Assembly: GCA_958450365.1 (NCBI GenBank)
Contig: CAUEEP010000933.1
Coordinates: 1,990,001-2,054,000 of the forward strand
Direction: 5' to 3'
Length of the DNA stretch: 64,000 nt
Source: Mesorhabditis belari
Taxonomy: Eukaryota > Nematoda > Chromadorea > Rhabditida > Rhabditidae
Part shown: one piece after another, positions 22,201 through 33,558 of the stretch
Layout of the letters: every line of letters begins with the position of its first letter
Position numbering within the stretch: the stretch's first letter is position 1
Position numbers and translations under genes: made by a program
Notes under the pieces: model-generated
Databases searched by the model: none
What the model saw: only the letters and a program-made list of their open reading frames with translations
Told to the model about the DNA's origin: nothing

Positions 22201-24355
22201 AAAGAAAATCTATTACCTTCAATGCGTCCAGTTAAACCGGCTTCAGTTTGAAACACGGTTTTTCTGGCTTTTGATTTATTTTCTCTTTGATAAAGCTGAT
22301 TTCATAATTAAAGCTCATAAAAACCTTATTGCTCTTAAAATCTCTCGTTTCACCAGATTCAAAAGTACGGATATTCAGTAACGATATCTTTTGCATTCAT
22401 ATAAATCAAAAAATAAAGAAATTGAAAAATAGAGGCATGACCTTCCAAAGTGATTACGGCAATTTGATAAGTTAATTCATCCCAAAAGTGTTCACTTTAG
22501 AGCATTCAAAACATGATGTACAAAAAAATCGATCAAGTCATTTTTCGGACTCTTTTTTTTGGTTCTGTAATACTGTCATACTATAAATATGCTCTGAAAT
22601 TGAAGTGTCCAACTTTTTAAACTCACCCAGCATCATACAGTATCCAATTTGACAAGATCTCGACGACAGCTGATATTTGCATGGACCCTCCGGGATGATA
22701 ATCGCTCCCAACCTTTTCCCGCCTTCCGCAACCAAACTCAAAATGGAAAGAGTGTTGAAAATTGTATTTAGAAGACGTTTATCACTTAATGAAAAGTATG
22801 CCAGTTAAAGCTTCAACTGAAATTAAGCTCTGTTCCAAGTTAAAAGCCTTGAGAGCTTGGGCAAGCTTTTTAATTCGGAAACAAAGATTTTATTTCAAAT
22901 CCTTTTCCTGTTACTATTTTGTTTACCAATTTCGATAAACTTGTTAAAAGTTAATTCCAAAAATGACTCAAAAACTTGTTGTTTCAAGATAGTTATCTTC
23001 AAAGCATGAAAAAAGACTTTAATCATTGATTTTCCTCATGAATTTTATATAACTAAAGTTAGTAAGATTTTAATGTCCCATATTGATATGGATTTTAATT
23101 CGTATAAGACCGAAAAAAAGTAATTTCGACTAAGAAAGTTCAAAGCGAATTTAAAATTTTAAAATACCCAAAAACTTTTGTTTCAAAATTGTGAGTTTAG
23201 AAGCACAGAAAAAGGCTTTAATGGGCTCTTTATTCAGTCGTTATCAATTTAACCTGATTAATTGTGACTTAAAATTTTACTATTGTCTAAATCAAGCACG
23301 GCTTTTGATCAATAAAATCGGCAAAGAATTCTATCCGTTTTCCATTTTCATTTTTCATTTTTTCAAACATTTCCCCACTCACCGAACGTTCGAGTAAACC
23401 GCTCCCCCACTCGCCAAGAAGTCGGCCACCGTCGTTTGGAGTAACAAAACTAGAAGGTTTTTTCAGGCTTTTATTTTAGTTCTTCTCGAAAATCCGGATC
23501 TTTTCAATGTGAAAAGCTATCATATGCAAAACCCAAAGCCAGCTCGATTCTCTTGGGCCTTTTCTTGAGACAAAGGATCAAAATAAACTCCGCCAATTGG
23601 TTCTACGACCCTGTAAACCCCGGGGCACAAATTTTTAACGCTAAATCTCATTTGGGAATGAAGAACAAAAGGAAATTCACTGTGTAAAGTGACGATGAAG
23701 ACCCGGATTTTCGATAATAACCAGACTTTTGTTTTTAGATTAAGTTTAATTTTTACATGCTAATTGATTTTTTTATTCAAGAAAACACAAACACGAAGAT
23801 TCTTCTCAACCAGTACATCTTCAGACGGAAAAAAGCGAAACTAGCTTTTTTGAACAAAAAGTTTACCCTTAAACTTCTGTCGTTTTAACTTTTGTCTTTA
23901 GTTTTGTCAAAATAACATCAATTAATTAACCAGAAACATGGCAAAAGAAAGACACTAAAATCTTCGAATTATAAGAGCCAGAATCGGCTGGATTGTTTCC
24001 AACCAGCATGACTTTAGATGCAAAAAAGTGAAACTCACTTTTTCAAACAAATCACTTGCAAACTTTTGATTTGTTTTTGTAAAATTGATCACAAACACAG
24101 TAGCTAGCGAAAATATTAATAATTTTCTGTGGCAAAGATTCCTTTCTTTTTCCGAACTCACTCGAATAATTGCGCATGCTGTTCGGAGTGGAACCGAAAA
24201 TGCACCAAATGCCGAGTCCATTCAAAACTGCTGAAAAGGAAATGTTTCAAAAAGTGAAGAGTGAATCAGAAAGATTTCCTAGCTTCCTACTCACTTGCCA
24301 CCAAATTCATCGTGAAACCGAAAGCGGAGATGAGCTGACCCCATGGGGAGTCCAT
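19207..24355 (-). CDS. nematode chemoreceptor GPCR, Srd-type (328 aa)
   Basis: Eleven exons keep one frame: 24295-24355, 24162-24230, 23383-23449, 22627-22736, 22037-22173, 21385-21507, 21170-21246, 21051-21126, 20449-20547, 19609-19703, 19207-19279 (987 nt with stop, 328 aa). Seven hydrophobic segments are present. Diagnostic pieces are the extracellular GPCKY before transmembrane helix 3, SFFYRWWVISHPAPKKYK after it, a third intracellular loop SEATKRQHRKLVK, and the TM7 end PIIMLWAVEPYRK. This layout fits the nematode Str-superfamily receptors and the Srd family best. Such proteins usually sense odours or other small molecules in chemosensory neurons; the ligand is unknown. The start lies five bases after a TTGTTTAG acceptor, suggesting trans-splicing. 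The exact last junction is the least certain. Confidence 0.88.
19900..20067. repeat. long hairpin (foldback) in chemoreceptor intron
   Basis: Arms of about 75 nt (19900-19974 and 19992-20067) are close complements around a 17-nt loop. Short matches include TGTCAAATTTTTTGCGCAAC against its counterpart TGTGCAAAGAATTTGACGC. This could be a MITE remnant or a source of double-stranded RNA. It lies between the penultimate coding exons. Confidence 0.8.
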
Positions 24356-24359
24356 TTTC

Positions 24360-25075
24360 CTAAACAATCATGTTAGGAAATGAAATAAAGTATCAAAAAA
24401 AGTGACACATAAGAAAATAGTTTGTCAAAATATCGTTTTTTCTGCAGTTACTGTACTCTAAGGATTTTCGGATCTAGGATTTGAAGAGATTCAATTGAAT
24501 AAAAGAAAGGTAATATACTATATCCATAGTCTAAACGCTATTTTTTTTAAACTTTAGTACGCACACTCTATTTTTGTAAGATTAATCAAAATTTAAGCTT
24601 CTTTAGTGATTAAAAGTTTAAAATTTTGATTTTCAATTTAATTTTAACAAATGAACATCAAAACGAACATTAGATTCAAATCAGATATCTACGAGATTCA
24701 AATACGCAAATTCTCTTTCAAAGATGAAACAAAGATCTCAAAAAAAGAACAATAGAAAAGAGGAAAAAAGAATCTTCGCTGGTTTCAGCAAAGATAATTT
24801 TTCATTTTTTGACTTATTGTTCATGAATTATCAATCAGAGCCGTTTGAATTGAGAGAATCATTTCTGGTAATTGTTCCGTGGAAATGCTTGGTACTTTAA
24901 TGCTGAAAAAGCTGAAATCCAAAAAATGTATCCGTGAAAAGGATGTTTCAAAGTACTCGTCCTCGTAAATTCCAAATTTCCTCGCTTCAACAAGTAAAAA
25001 AAACAAGTTTCATTTTAGCCGTATTGTCAAAAGGGAATTGTCAAAAACTAATTTTCGAAATATAATCAAGAATTT
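24360..25075. other. spacer with one possible exon remnant
   Basis: AT-rich. A minus-strand frame ending at 24821 reads SIKVPSISTEQLPEMILSIQ and ends TALIDNS before a stop, after an in-frame TTTCAG. It looks more protein-like than its surroundings but has no partner exons, so I record it only as a possible gene fragment. Confidence 0.3.
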
Positions 25076-25081
25076 AGGCAT

Positions 25082-25310
25082 CTCTACTATATAAAAAATA
25101 ATTTTTTTCTGTCTCGCACTACGCGCGTCCTCTTTGAGTATTTTCAAAAACGCTGAAACACGTTTCTAATGAAATTCCATGTAGTTGTGCCTTTTAACAA
25201 AATTTTTGCAAAAAGTCAAAGTAGGTGGTCACTGGCCGGGGTCGGACCCGGGTCACGTGAGGCGTGAGGCGAGCACGCTAGCCACTGCCCCATGGGTGCA
25301 ATTTTTATTT
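25082..25310 (+). mobile_element. Helitron-like element with antisense tRNA-like module, copy 1
   Basis: Begins TCTCTACTATATAAA directly after an A, matching the Helitron 5' terminus (A then TCTCTACTA). A block CATGTAGTTGTGC follows at 25169, then on the opposite strand a tRNA-like segment (about 25307-25236) with A-box-like GCAGTGGCTAGCGTGCTC and B-box GGGTCCGACCCC. The same order of modules occurs, reversed, at 56560-56790. The 3' end is not defined; a GC-rich CCCGCCGTTAGGCGCG near 25390 could be the terminal hairpin. Confidence 0.55.
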
Positions 25311-26250
25311 TACACTGAAATTTGCATGGCGGGGTTTTCCAACACAGGGAATTCGTTTCTGCCAATTATTTTTAGAATTTCGAAAGCAACCCGCCGTTAG
25401 GCGCGATGTTCTGCTGGTATCAAGTAAATAATACTCAATCTAATCACAAAATATTCAACTTAAGTTTTGCATTTGCTTCTCCCAAAAGTTCCGGATTCTT
25501 CAATTCAACTACTCAGAAAATGCGTTATTAAGCGTTATTTTTGGGACTTTCGAAATCAAAGCCAACTAACATTCAGATCAATTCAGAACAATATACAACT
25601 TCAATCACTCGTGTTTCCACTAGAAGAATACTCTATTTCTCGTTATACCCGATTTACAATGTCTCACCTCGAAAAAGTTCTCCATTTTCACGTGTCAACT
25701 CATATTTTTCCACAACCAGCTTAAACTTTGATGCACTCACATTAATCCCAACGGCATTCACAATCACAAATTACTCATTCTCATATAGAAACATCGATAC
25801 AAAATGCTCCTTCTAAACGTGTTTTAGATACTGGCTAATCCCTCAACAATGCGCCTATTGGATAACAATGTTCTTTGTTAACCATTAACCATTCAATTTG
25901 AGTTTCAAATTCACAAGTTTCAGTGCTTTCTTTGCTACCCTTTATTACACTTTCAATTTTCAGTAAAGAGCAAAGTGATCGTTTGGCTGAGACATTTCAT
26001 CGGCGATTCAAGGGAATCGAGGCTGAAAATTGGTGGAAGGAAGAGTTGCAATGGAAGCCTGTCAACCCAAAAAACAGCACAAGTGTCATAAATAAATGTT
26101 GATTTTTTCAAAAAGATACAATCTGTAATGAAAAAAATTGATTTTAAGTGTACTTGGCTCATTATGAGAAAAAGAAAAGGAAAATTCGTGAAAATTTAAT
26201 ATTTAAGAAAAGAACAAAGTTTTGTGTACAGATTTATTCTCTGTTAAACA
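25310..26250. other. spacer downstream of the otopetrin-like gene
   Basis: AT-rich with no splice-consistent gene. It contains one copy (25898-25928) of a 31-bp sequence, TTGAGTTTCAAATTCACAAG then TTTCAGTGCTT, identical to 31014-31044. Confidence 0.45.
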
Positions 26251-26259
26251 TTTTTTTGC

Positions 26260-26265
26260 TTTATT
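26260..26265 (-). terminator. AATAAA polyadenylation signal of the otopetrin-like gene
   Basis: AATAAA on the minus strand only a few nucleotides after the stop codon at 26268-26270. The predicted 3' UTR is therefore very short. Confidence 0.5.
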
Positions 26266-26267
26266 GT

Positions 26268-29200
26268 TTAGTCATCTTGGTGTTGTTGGTGTTCAGGATT
26301 GAGAAGGCCTTCACTCTCGGATGCCACGTGAGGTTTCTCACTCGTGAAGTTTTTGATAAAATGCCCAAAACGGAAAAACGATGCCAGTCTAGAAAAAGAA
26401 CTTAAGTAGAAAGTAATTAAAGTAATTAACCTGTAAAAAAGTCCAAAACTGCTCAGAGCTCGCGCGAAAATAAGAAAATTTCGGTTGACAATTCGAGTGA
26501 CAAGAGTCGAGTGAATCCCAGCCTCCAGCATTTCCATCATGTTATTGATCACAGCTAATCCATTGAGCACAAATAGCAAGTACATAGCTATCTGAAATGT
26601 GGGGATTGACTTTTTTTTTCTTCCCAAACTTGTTTTCCCCACCCCACGTGGTGAAGATTGCATCTGGTCATGAGAATCGTTTGGAAAGTCGTCTCAAAAC
26701 AGCTGATGACTGGCACTACCAACGCGATCCAACACTCTGTCAAAGTGCGCTTGCTTTTGATCTCATCGTATTGGGTAATTGTTTGTAGGGCCACAAAAAT
26801 GCCACCTGAACTTAGGGTTATTCTTTTAAACATTTTCAATTACAAGGTGTCCCAGAGATCCTTTTGATCATCAAACTAGTTAGGAAAAAAAACAAAATAA
26901 GCTCACTGGTCAGAATTTAAAGCAGGCTAACATTTTTTGTAAGATAAGTTTTAAAAACTTGAGAAAAGTTTCACGTCTCTAGCTTCACTCTCCGCAAAAG
27001 AAGGTGGGTTCTGAAATTGTGGCTGTCTCGTCGTGCTAACTTTTTTAAAATTGAGAGTCACGAGAGTCATGCTCAATTTGTTAAAAACTGACAGGTCTAT
27101 GTTTTTGTGAGTCTATGTTTAGCTTTATTTTGCAGCTAAACATAATGTATAATATGATGATGATGATCATTTGATAAAAAAAACTTAAGGACACCGTTTT
27201 TTCTCTTACAAAAGTTGTACAGAGTTAATCCAACGGTGGCGAAAACGAGCACTTTACACTCGTGTTTGTCAGTCTAAATTTCTCTAGATTTCTTTATGTA
27301 AAATTGAAACTTTGTAAGTGGAAATAAATTTCTTTCAAAAATTACCTCATCATCACAAATCTCGAATTCGCACTTGCAGGTGATTAACAGAACTGAGAGA
27401 ATAAGCATCGCTATGAGCAACAAAATGAATATCCACCCAATTAGATCAAGCTAAATATTTATGAGCTTTGTGTTGCTTCTTGGTGTCGAACTTTCCAAAA
27501 ATTTGCAGCTTTTTCTTTAGATTCGAGGTACCAGATGGCGGCTGCTACAAGCAGGGCTGCCTCTGGAAACATTTCGAATTTAAACACACGTAGTTGAGAC
27601 TTGCCAAAGAGACATATAATCAGTAGGCGAATTTCCTGGACGGTTATTTCTCGAAATTGACACACTTTTTGACAAAGCACTTGAAATGCTTGCCAGCACC
27701 GCTCTTTGATCAACGTCAACTGCTCTTGAAATGTCGGTGGCGGAGGAAGAGGTGGTTTAACATGTTCCGTATTGCTAGTGTCGATTGTTGTTGATATTGC
27801 CGCTCGATCCACTTGTACTTCGGCGATCGTTGAAGCAGCCGATAAATCTTTTGCTGAAGTCGAAGTCAACGAATTCTGTCGAAATAGTAAGTACGCGTAA
27901 CTGGCTAGAAGCACATGAAACTCAAAGTTCAGAGCGTAGCTAAAAGTAATTGTTTGCTAAAAAGATCAAAGGACCGACAAAAAAACGGTGAGATTCTCGA
28001 GGAAATTCTCGCCCGACAATGCGATGTTGTGCCTGGAAAGGGCTAAATAATTTTTAGAAAAAGTTAAAAGAAACGATTGATCGATGTGCTTCATGATGTG
28101 TACGACTTCTCGATACTCGGCATGAAAGGCAATGTAGATTGAAAGAGAAAAGTGCACGCTTTGATGAAACTCGCCAAGTTCATTGAGAGGGATCTAGGTG
28201 AAAAACTTTGAGGCTTTTTATTCGGCAGCTATTTTGATGTAAAAAAAACTTGGAAACAAAAAAAATAATAAAATTTAGCAACCCTTATTTGAGCTTTCAT
28301 TTATAATTCTGGTTCGGGGCTTACTTGAGTGTGGAACCAAACATAGAAAAGATTCGAGATCGCGAAGAATATCTGCGAGCCGAGCCGCAATTTTTCCCTA
28401 AAATGCCTCTTAATATGATTTGATATGATTTTTCATGTACAATTTTGGTGTACAGGAATTCTTGTCGTCGATATCGTTAGCGAATTTGATACACTCGCTG
28501 ATAACGATGAAAACGCCGAACACTGAAAAAAGGGTGCTCAATCAAGCCCAAACACGATTTCCAACTCAATTTGTGATAACTCTTGAGTTACCTACTTTAA
28601 TTGTAAGTCATATGCAAGTGAAGTTTAACTGAATCCAAGTTATTTTCCTCAAATTCGCTTACACTTTTCAAAAAGATAGCTTAACTCCACATGTACAGGG
28701 TGCGTGATAATTATTGACCGCTTACTAATCACTGTCTGAAAGCTTATCTTTATCTGAATGATATTTTGATTAAAGAAGATCTTCCGTGGCTCAATTCACA
28801 CTTTGGGGCAAATCCTTACGTTTTCCAACAGGGTGGAGCGGCCACTCACACGGCTCGCATTGTGCAACGATGGTGTGAGACCAATCTGGTCGATTTCGTC
28901 TCCTCTCAAGAATGGCCTTCAAACAGCCCGGATCTTAACCCGCTGGATTACTCAGTGTGGGCCGTTTTGGAGAGCAAGGCTTGTGCTCCATTTCACAGCT
29001 CAATAAATAGTCTCAATCAAGAGGCAGCTCTTGTCAAAGCTTGGGATGATCTTGATGACTGCGGCGAACGCTCGATGGTCGTCTACATAAATGCATTCAA
29101 GCAAAAGGAGGTCGAATAGAAGTTTGATTGATTTTTTATTGCTGAAATGTTTGTTTTAAATGTTTGAATTTTTGTTTTTCTTGAATCTTTGTTTTAAATG

Positions 29201-29701
29201 TTTCTAAATCAAATTTGTTGCCAAAAGCAGGTTATTCAACAAGTAACACGTTTTTCCAAGGCGGTCAATAATTATCACACACCCTGTAAATGCTTTTTGT
29301 GTGTTTTGTTTTTTTAGATTGTAGTCACCGAAAGACGTCAAATGTTCGGATGGCGAACCGATCGTTTTCCGTTCATTCCAAAAACCAAAGCAACAACCGT
29401 ACAGCAAAAAGGCAAACGTTAAGAAACCGGTCATTGAATAGCATCCAAAAAGAACAATCTATGAATGTAAAAATTTTTGTACATATTTTGATTCTACCTC
29501 ATGTGTTATTTCCAAATTCGCTTTCAAATTCGTGAAGTTGCATGGGTTTGGAGCGGGAAATCTCGGCTCGAATGAGCACAGAAACGAGCGATTGATGATC
29601 AAAAAAGCGGCCAGGGCAACTTGCAGTGTTCCCATGAAAGGTCTCCAAAATGGTCCAATGAGAAACTTCCAAATTGCTCTCAAAGCTCGACCACACATCA
29701 T
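26268..29701 (-). CDS. otopetrin-like proton channel (578 aa)
   Basis: Twelve exons stay in frame: 29498-29701, 29329-29458, 28441-28522, 28325-28397, 28075-28193, 27979-28032, 27492-27939, 27346-27450, 27210-27273, 26630-26805, 26431-26591, 26268-26388 (1737 nt with stop). About ten or more hydrophobic segments are spread along it. Otopetrin-like marks are LRLGSQIFFAISNLFYVW (about residues 144-161), NFEFHVLLASYAYLLF (about 224-239), ETTFQTILM followed by GKQIAMYLLFVLN, and a final LFYR close to the C-terminus. Otopetrins are plasma-membrane proton channels used in acid sensing; nematodes carry several. The long hydrophilic P-rich insert (about residues 255-300) is unusual. ATG directly follows a CTTAG acceptor, so either trans-splicing or an extra upstream exon is possible. 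Intron 2 carries the mariner-like insertion. Confidence 0.8.
28696..29286 (+). mobile_element. deleted mariner-like element with TIRs and transposase C-terminus
   Basis: A 591-bp element flanked by TA. Ends are 26 bp with one mismatch, starting CAGGGTGCGTGATAATTATT on the left and CAGGGTGTGTGATAATTATT (complement) on the right. The open frame 28766-29119 is the C-terminal part of a Tc1/mariner transposase. It keeps HTARIVQRW, WPSNSPDLNPLDYSVW and the last catalytic acid (D of LDY). The second acid of the triad is lost: the motif reads FQQGGA where QQD would be expected. The N-terminal DNA-binding half is missing. The element sits inside intron 2 of the otopetrin-like gene. Confidence 0.9.
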
Positions 29702-30195
29702 CTAAGACCGTCAAATAATATTTTAAAAGAAACTAATAAAATAAAGAATCTTTCGAAAAATGCTTTGTGTCAAAAACGTTCAAAAGTTTGTGACAAAAGG
29801 CATCACACAGCTTAGTCTCTCCCCAAAAAAGGTTTAAAGCAATATTTTCTCAGCTTAAAAGTTTTCTTATCGTTTTCTTGCGTCCGAAAACCTTTTTTTG
29901 TTTAAAACGTTTTTTTTAAAGAATGGCTCGTTGAAACTTTGATGAATCGTTTTGCAGAATGAAAATTCATAATCCCAAAGAGATTTGCAGATTTTGTATG
30001 CTTTGTACAAACCTTTTTTATCGAGCACAGATCTTTTGATTTCTCTATACGAACTGAAAAGTTTGGGACTCATTTTCACGCCTACCGAAGTATTCTTATC
30101 GAACGGCCCAATGAAACAATGGTTTGTACCGCACAAGCATCGATAACAAACAACAGCGCAAATTATTTCAAGCGCATCATCGTCAGACTACATTA

Positions 30196-30577
30196 CAGGG
30201 TGCGCCATAATTCTCGCAACAGCATAAATTTCTGTTTTTAAGGCAGACAAAAGCAGAAAAGAGAAATTTTTAAATGAATCACATTTATTGTACATTAACA
30301 ATTATAAATCAACTATCAAATTCAAATAGCCACCATTAGCATTTGAGTAGGCTTGCAGGTGTTTCGAGAAGGCGTCAACGGTGGCGACCAAATAGGTTGG
30401 ATCGAACTCTTCGCACGCTTTCAACAGTGATTTCTTCAAGTTTTCGATGTTTTTGTGGGACTTTGAACAAGCTTTGGCTTCTAGAACCGACCACACTAAA
30501 AAATCAATTGGATTGAGATATTGTGATGGTCGATTCCATTGAAGCGCATCAATAACTGATCTGCTCTCAAATTTCAC
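30196..30577 (-). mobile_element. second mariner-like remnant, different family
   Basis: One end is present at 30196 after TA (CAGGGTGCGCCATAATTCTC). The minus-strand frame 30302-30577 resembles the end of a Tc1/mariner transposase (WNRPSQYLNPIDFLVWSVLE), but it is diverged from the copy at 28696-29286. The matching far end is missing; sequence changes abruptly to an unrelated recombinase fragment at about 30585. Confidence 0.75.
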
Positions 30578-30587
30578 TTGTTTTAAG

Positions 30588-30900
30588 CGGTGAAAGTATC
30601 TCTCAAGAAGACCGAATCGGTCCGAGGAGACAAGTTAATGCTGGTGATCTCCGAAAGCCTCATGACCTGGTCACACCGTCCATGGTCGCACGGTGGATAA
30701 AAGAATCCTTAGACAATTGGGTATAGATAAGGACTTCGGGGCTGACTCGACACGCTCGGCCACAGCTAGTCAAGCAGCCGCGACGGGAGTCTCGTCAAAC
30801 GCCATTATGAAATCAGCCAGCTGAGCTCCAAATAGCTCCTCATTCCAGAGGTTTTATCATAAACCGATAGAAGATGCGGTTCAGGAGACCGTCCTTAGGT
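30588..30900 (+). pseudogene. tyrosine-recombinase fragment, DIRS/PAT-like
   Basis: In shifting frames the plus strand reads RKPHDLVTPSMVARWIKESL, then GIDKDFGADSTRSATASQAA, then SNAIMKSAS, a stop, and SSFQRFYHKP. This is the C-terminal catalytic region of a tyrosine recombinase: the H-x-x-R box (here DSTR, histidine replaced) and the Y nucleophile region (FYHKP). It resembles integrases of DIRS/PAT retroelements, which occur in nematodes. One frameshift near 30715 and at least one internal stop show it is dead. Confidence 0.7.
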
Positions 30901-31160
30901 AGCCCCTTGGAAATTCGCGTTAAACTAGCAATTTTTGAGCATTTTTGCTGGTGTAATATAATATATATTTGCCAAAAAAATAGGATTTTTTTGATGTATA
31001 ATATTTATTATTATTGAGTTTCAAATTCACAAGTTTCAGTGCTTGGTCGCTTCTTATTAGTCACCTTTTTATTTACACGTAATCGAGAATCAATTAAAGC
31101 AAATATCACAACATAATAAATAAAGTAAATAAACTAGCAAAAACAGTTAAGTTCGATGAA
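30900..31160. other. spacer, alg-12 3' side
   Basis: AT-rich, with the second copy (31014-31044) of the 31-bp sequence also present at 25898-25928. No gene is seen. Confidence 0.5.
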
Positions 31161-31166
31161 ATTTGA

Positions 31167-33558
31167 TCATACTTTTTTCGTCAACACACCCACTTTCTCC
31201 GTGAATTTCAACTCCGGGTAGTAGAATGGGAACGGTGACCATTTGATTGGACGGAATTTCCTGAAATTTGGACATTAACATCATCGATAACTTATAGATT
31301 GTATGGCTACTTTGATTAAAGTTTTTAAAATGACATTTAACCTGTATTAGTACACTTTACCAAAATCATAACCTGAACCCAACAAAACCTACCTCCACTT
31401 GATTCCATCGAACGACGGGACAACAAACAAAACACGATGAGTCGATGAATAGTTCGCACTGATCAATTCCTAAAAATAATCATAATGCTGAATCAAAGCT
31501 TCAGCAAACCCGCAATTTTCCATCATTTGCGCCAACTGATAAGAAGTCGAATCTCTCGAGTTCATTCTGATCCAACTCTTCCGTTTTGTTGTATCTAAAA
31601 AAGTTATGATTAAAAGTATCACTAGAGTTCTGAATTTTAAAGCCTATCAAGCTTAACCAGTTTTAGTTTAAAGTCACTCACTCCCAAGTCGTATACAAAT
31701 GATGGAATCGAGAAACGCCCGTCTGACACGTCATCACGTCCAAATGGAGGGTTTTATGTTTAGTCCCGTCCATTCTCATCATGTGCTAAAAAATGCAAAA
31801 CAGATTAGTGATCTTCTACTTTCTATTTTACTTATTATCTTACTAATTTTAAGCTAAAAAGAAAAAAACAGGTTTCATTGGAACTTGGATGCATCAACAC
31901 CAACTTGTAAGTAGACAATCGCATCATTTCCAGGGTAATTTCTCGCGGACGCGTACAAAAAGAGGCACGTGACGACCGCATTGACAATCAAATGAGCTGC
32001 AAAACCATAGGCGAGTAGCCAGCGAATGAAGTTCTTGTGACGACTTATCCACCTAAAATCATTATTTTGGAATGCTTTAGACTTTAAAATTGGTAAGGCA
32101 GTAAACTTACATTCTAGCGCAAAATACAGCTGCTGGAAGATTGAGCAACGGGAAGACGTAGAGAATAAACCGGAGTTCTTTATGTGGCAAAATCGAGTAG
32201 AGAAGGACGAAGATCAACGGCGGAATGACAAGAGGTGGCAGCCTAACTTATTTAGAACAAAAAAAAATATTAATTACCTTCTATCAATCAGCAATCCAAG
32301 CGGAACGAGCACAAGCGAGGCAAGCATTACACGGGGAATCGCCGAGTAGAAGTACCATAAGAAAGGAGACACCTAAAAGTTGTATCATGATAAAGTTTCA
32401 ACAATTAACGTTACGTATTTAACACCATTTTCTATTTTTTAAATCCCTTAGCTCAAGCTTGAGTGAACAATTTTTGAATTGCATCAATATCAATAGCTCT
32501 TCATAAACCATACCCCATATTCGTGGCTTCGATTTAAAACGATGTTGAACCATCCGACCTCTCCTTCCGGCCAAATCCAACGTCCCCAAAGCAGTGAATC
32601 GAGCGGCACCGAAATTGCTAAAAGCAATTTCACTGTGAATCAGCAAATGGCGAACCCAAAACTTTTAATGCAGTTGTGACTCCCGCAAAGATCGCTCCAT
32701 TTCGCCCAAAGAGTGGCAGCCGTCGTGCAAGAATGGAAGGTAGAAATACTGGAGCGAAAAGCAACACCAGTTCGCATCTAAAGTTTTAGACTTGTATCGA
32801 AATTTACTTTAGTTCCAAAAAGTACCTGAATAAAAATGTTACCGCTGTCGCCCAACGAACGGCCGATTGGTGCTGACCGTCAAACCACTTTTGTAGGACA
32901 AAAAGAACTAAAACAGAAAAATAGAATTCAATCATTATAGGATTTACCTCCAAACAGGGCAAATACATTTGGTAACGGGCGTGATGCGTAGAAAAGCAGA
33001 TGAAATTGGGAGGCGGTGATAACCCTAAAAGAATACTTATCTTTAAAAGTTTAACAAGCTACCTCAAAAATATTGCTGTTTCCTCGCCGAAATGCTTGCG
33101 GATACAACGACAAAAGTTGCAAAACGAGATCACAACCGCGGCACCCAAGAAAAAGCGCACTAAAATGTATAATTTTTGATGCAAAACAATTTGAAATATA
33201 CCTGCAAAGAGCATCCATATTTTCTGAATACCGAAGAGCCAAAACACGATTCGTAACGGGAATCCAAAGCTGGCCAAAGCAAAGGGTCCGACAAAAGTCC
33301 GCGGAACGACACCAGGAAAGTCATTATGGTCATACTAAAATGTTTACGTAAAAGTAATAAAGCAAGTAAATTACGTTTGATATGTTGTAATTCTCGTAGA
33401 TCAGATCGTGGGTGGCCTGTACGTTGAACGACTCTTCTACCTAACCTATTCGATTAACTACAAACAATCAATGTAAGTACCTTTGTCCCGGGAGCGAGAA
33501 GCAAATGAATCATCATTACGATGAAGACGCCCCATTCGCTGCCATGTATGTGATCCAT
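31167..33558 (-). CDS. alg-12: ALG12 alpha-1,6-mannosyltransferase (488 aa)
   Basis: Fifteen exons stay in frame: 33481-33558, 33375-33440, 33202-33334, 33063-33159, 32948-33024, 32826-32907, 32656-32777, 32514-32617, 32278-32372, 32111-32242, 31905-32052, 31682-31785, 31537-31594, 31393-31469, 31167-31260 (1467 nt with stop). The 488 aa length equals that of human ALG12. Motifs are [18 protein letters not shown] near residue 25, [54 protein letters not shown] (the HKE signature of family GT22) and [12 protein letters not shown]. The enzyme adds the eighth mannose to the dolichol-linked N-glycan precursor in the ER lumen and has many membrane helices. The start is six nt after a TTTTCAG acceptor, as in trans-spliced genes. 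It follows rpl-10 by 294 bp. Confidence 0.97.

Noticed and set aside
29499..29714. Alternative frame across otopetrin exon 1 (DDVWSSFESNLEVS)
   Set aside because: It is hydrophilic and does not join the next exon in phase, whereas the hydrophobic frame starting MMCGRALRA does.
29867..30136. Upstream exon (MSPKLFSSYREIKRS) for the otopetrin-like gene
   Set aside because: Its donor leaves phase 1, which does not fit the phase-0 start of the next exon; kept only as a remote possibility.
33051..33351. Plus-strand and alternate-frame ORFs across alg-12 exons
   Set aside because: Shadows; only the minus-strand frame joins with its neighbours and matches ALG12.
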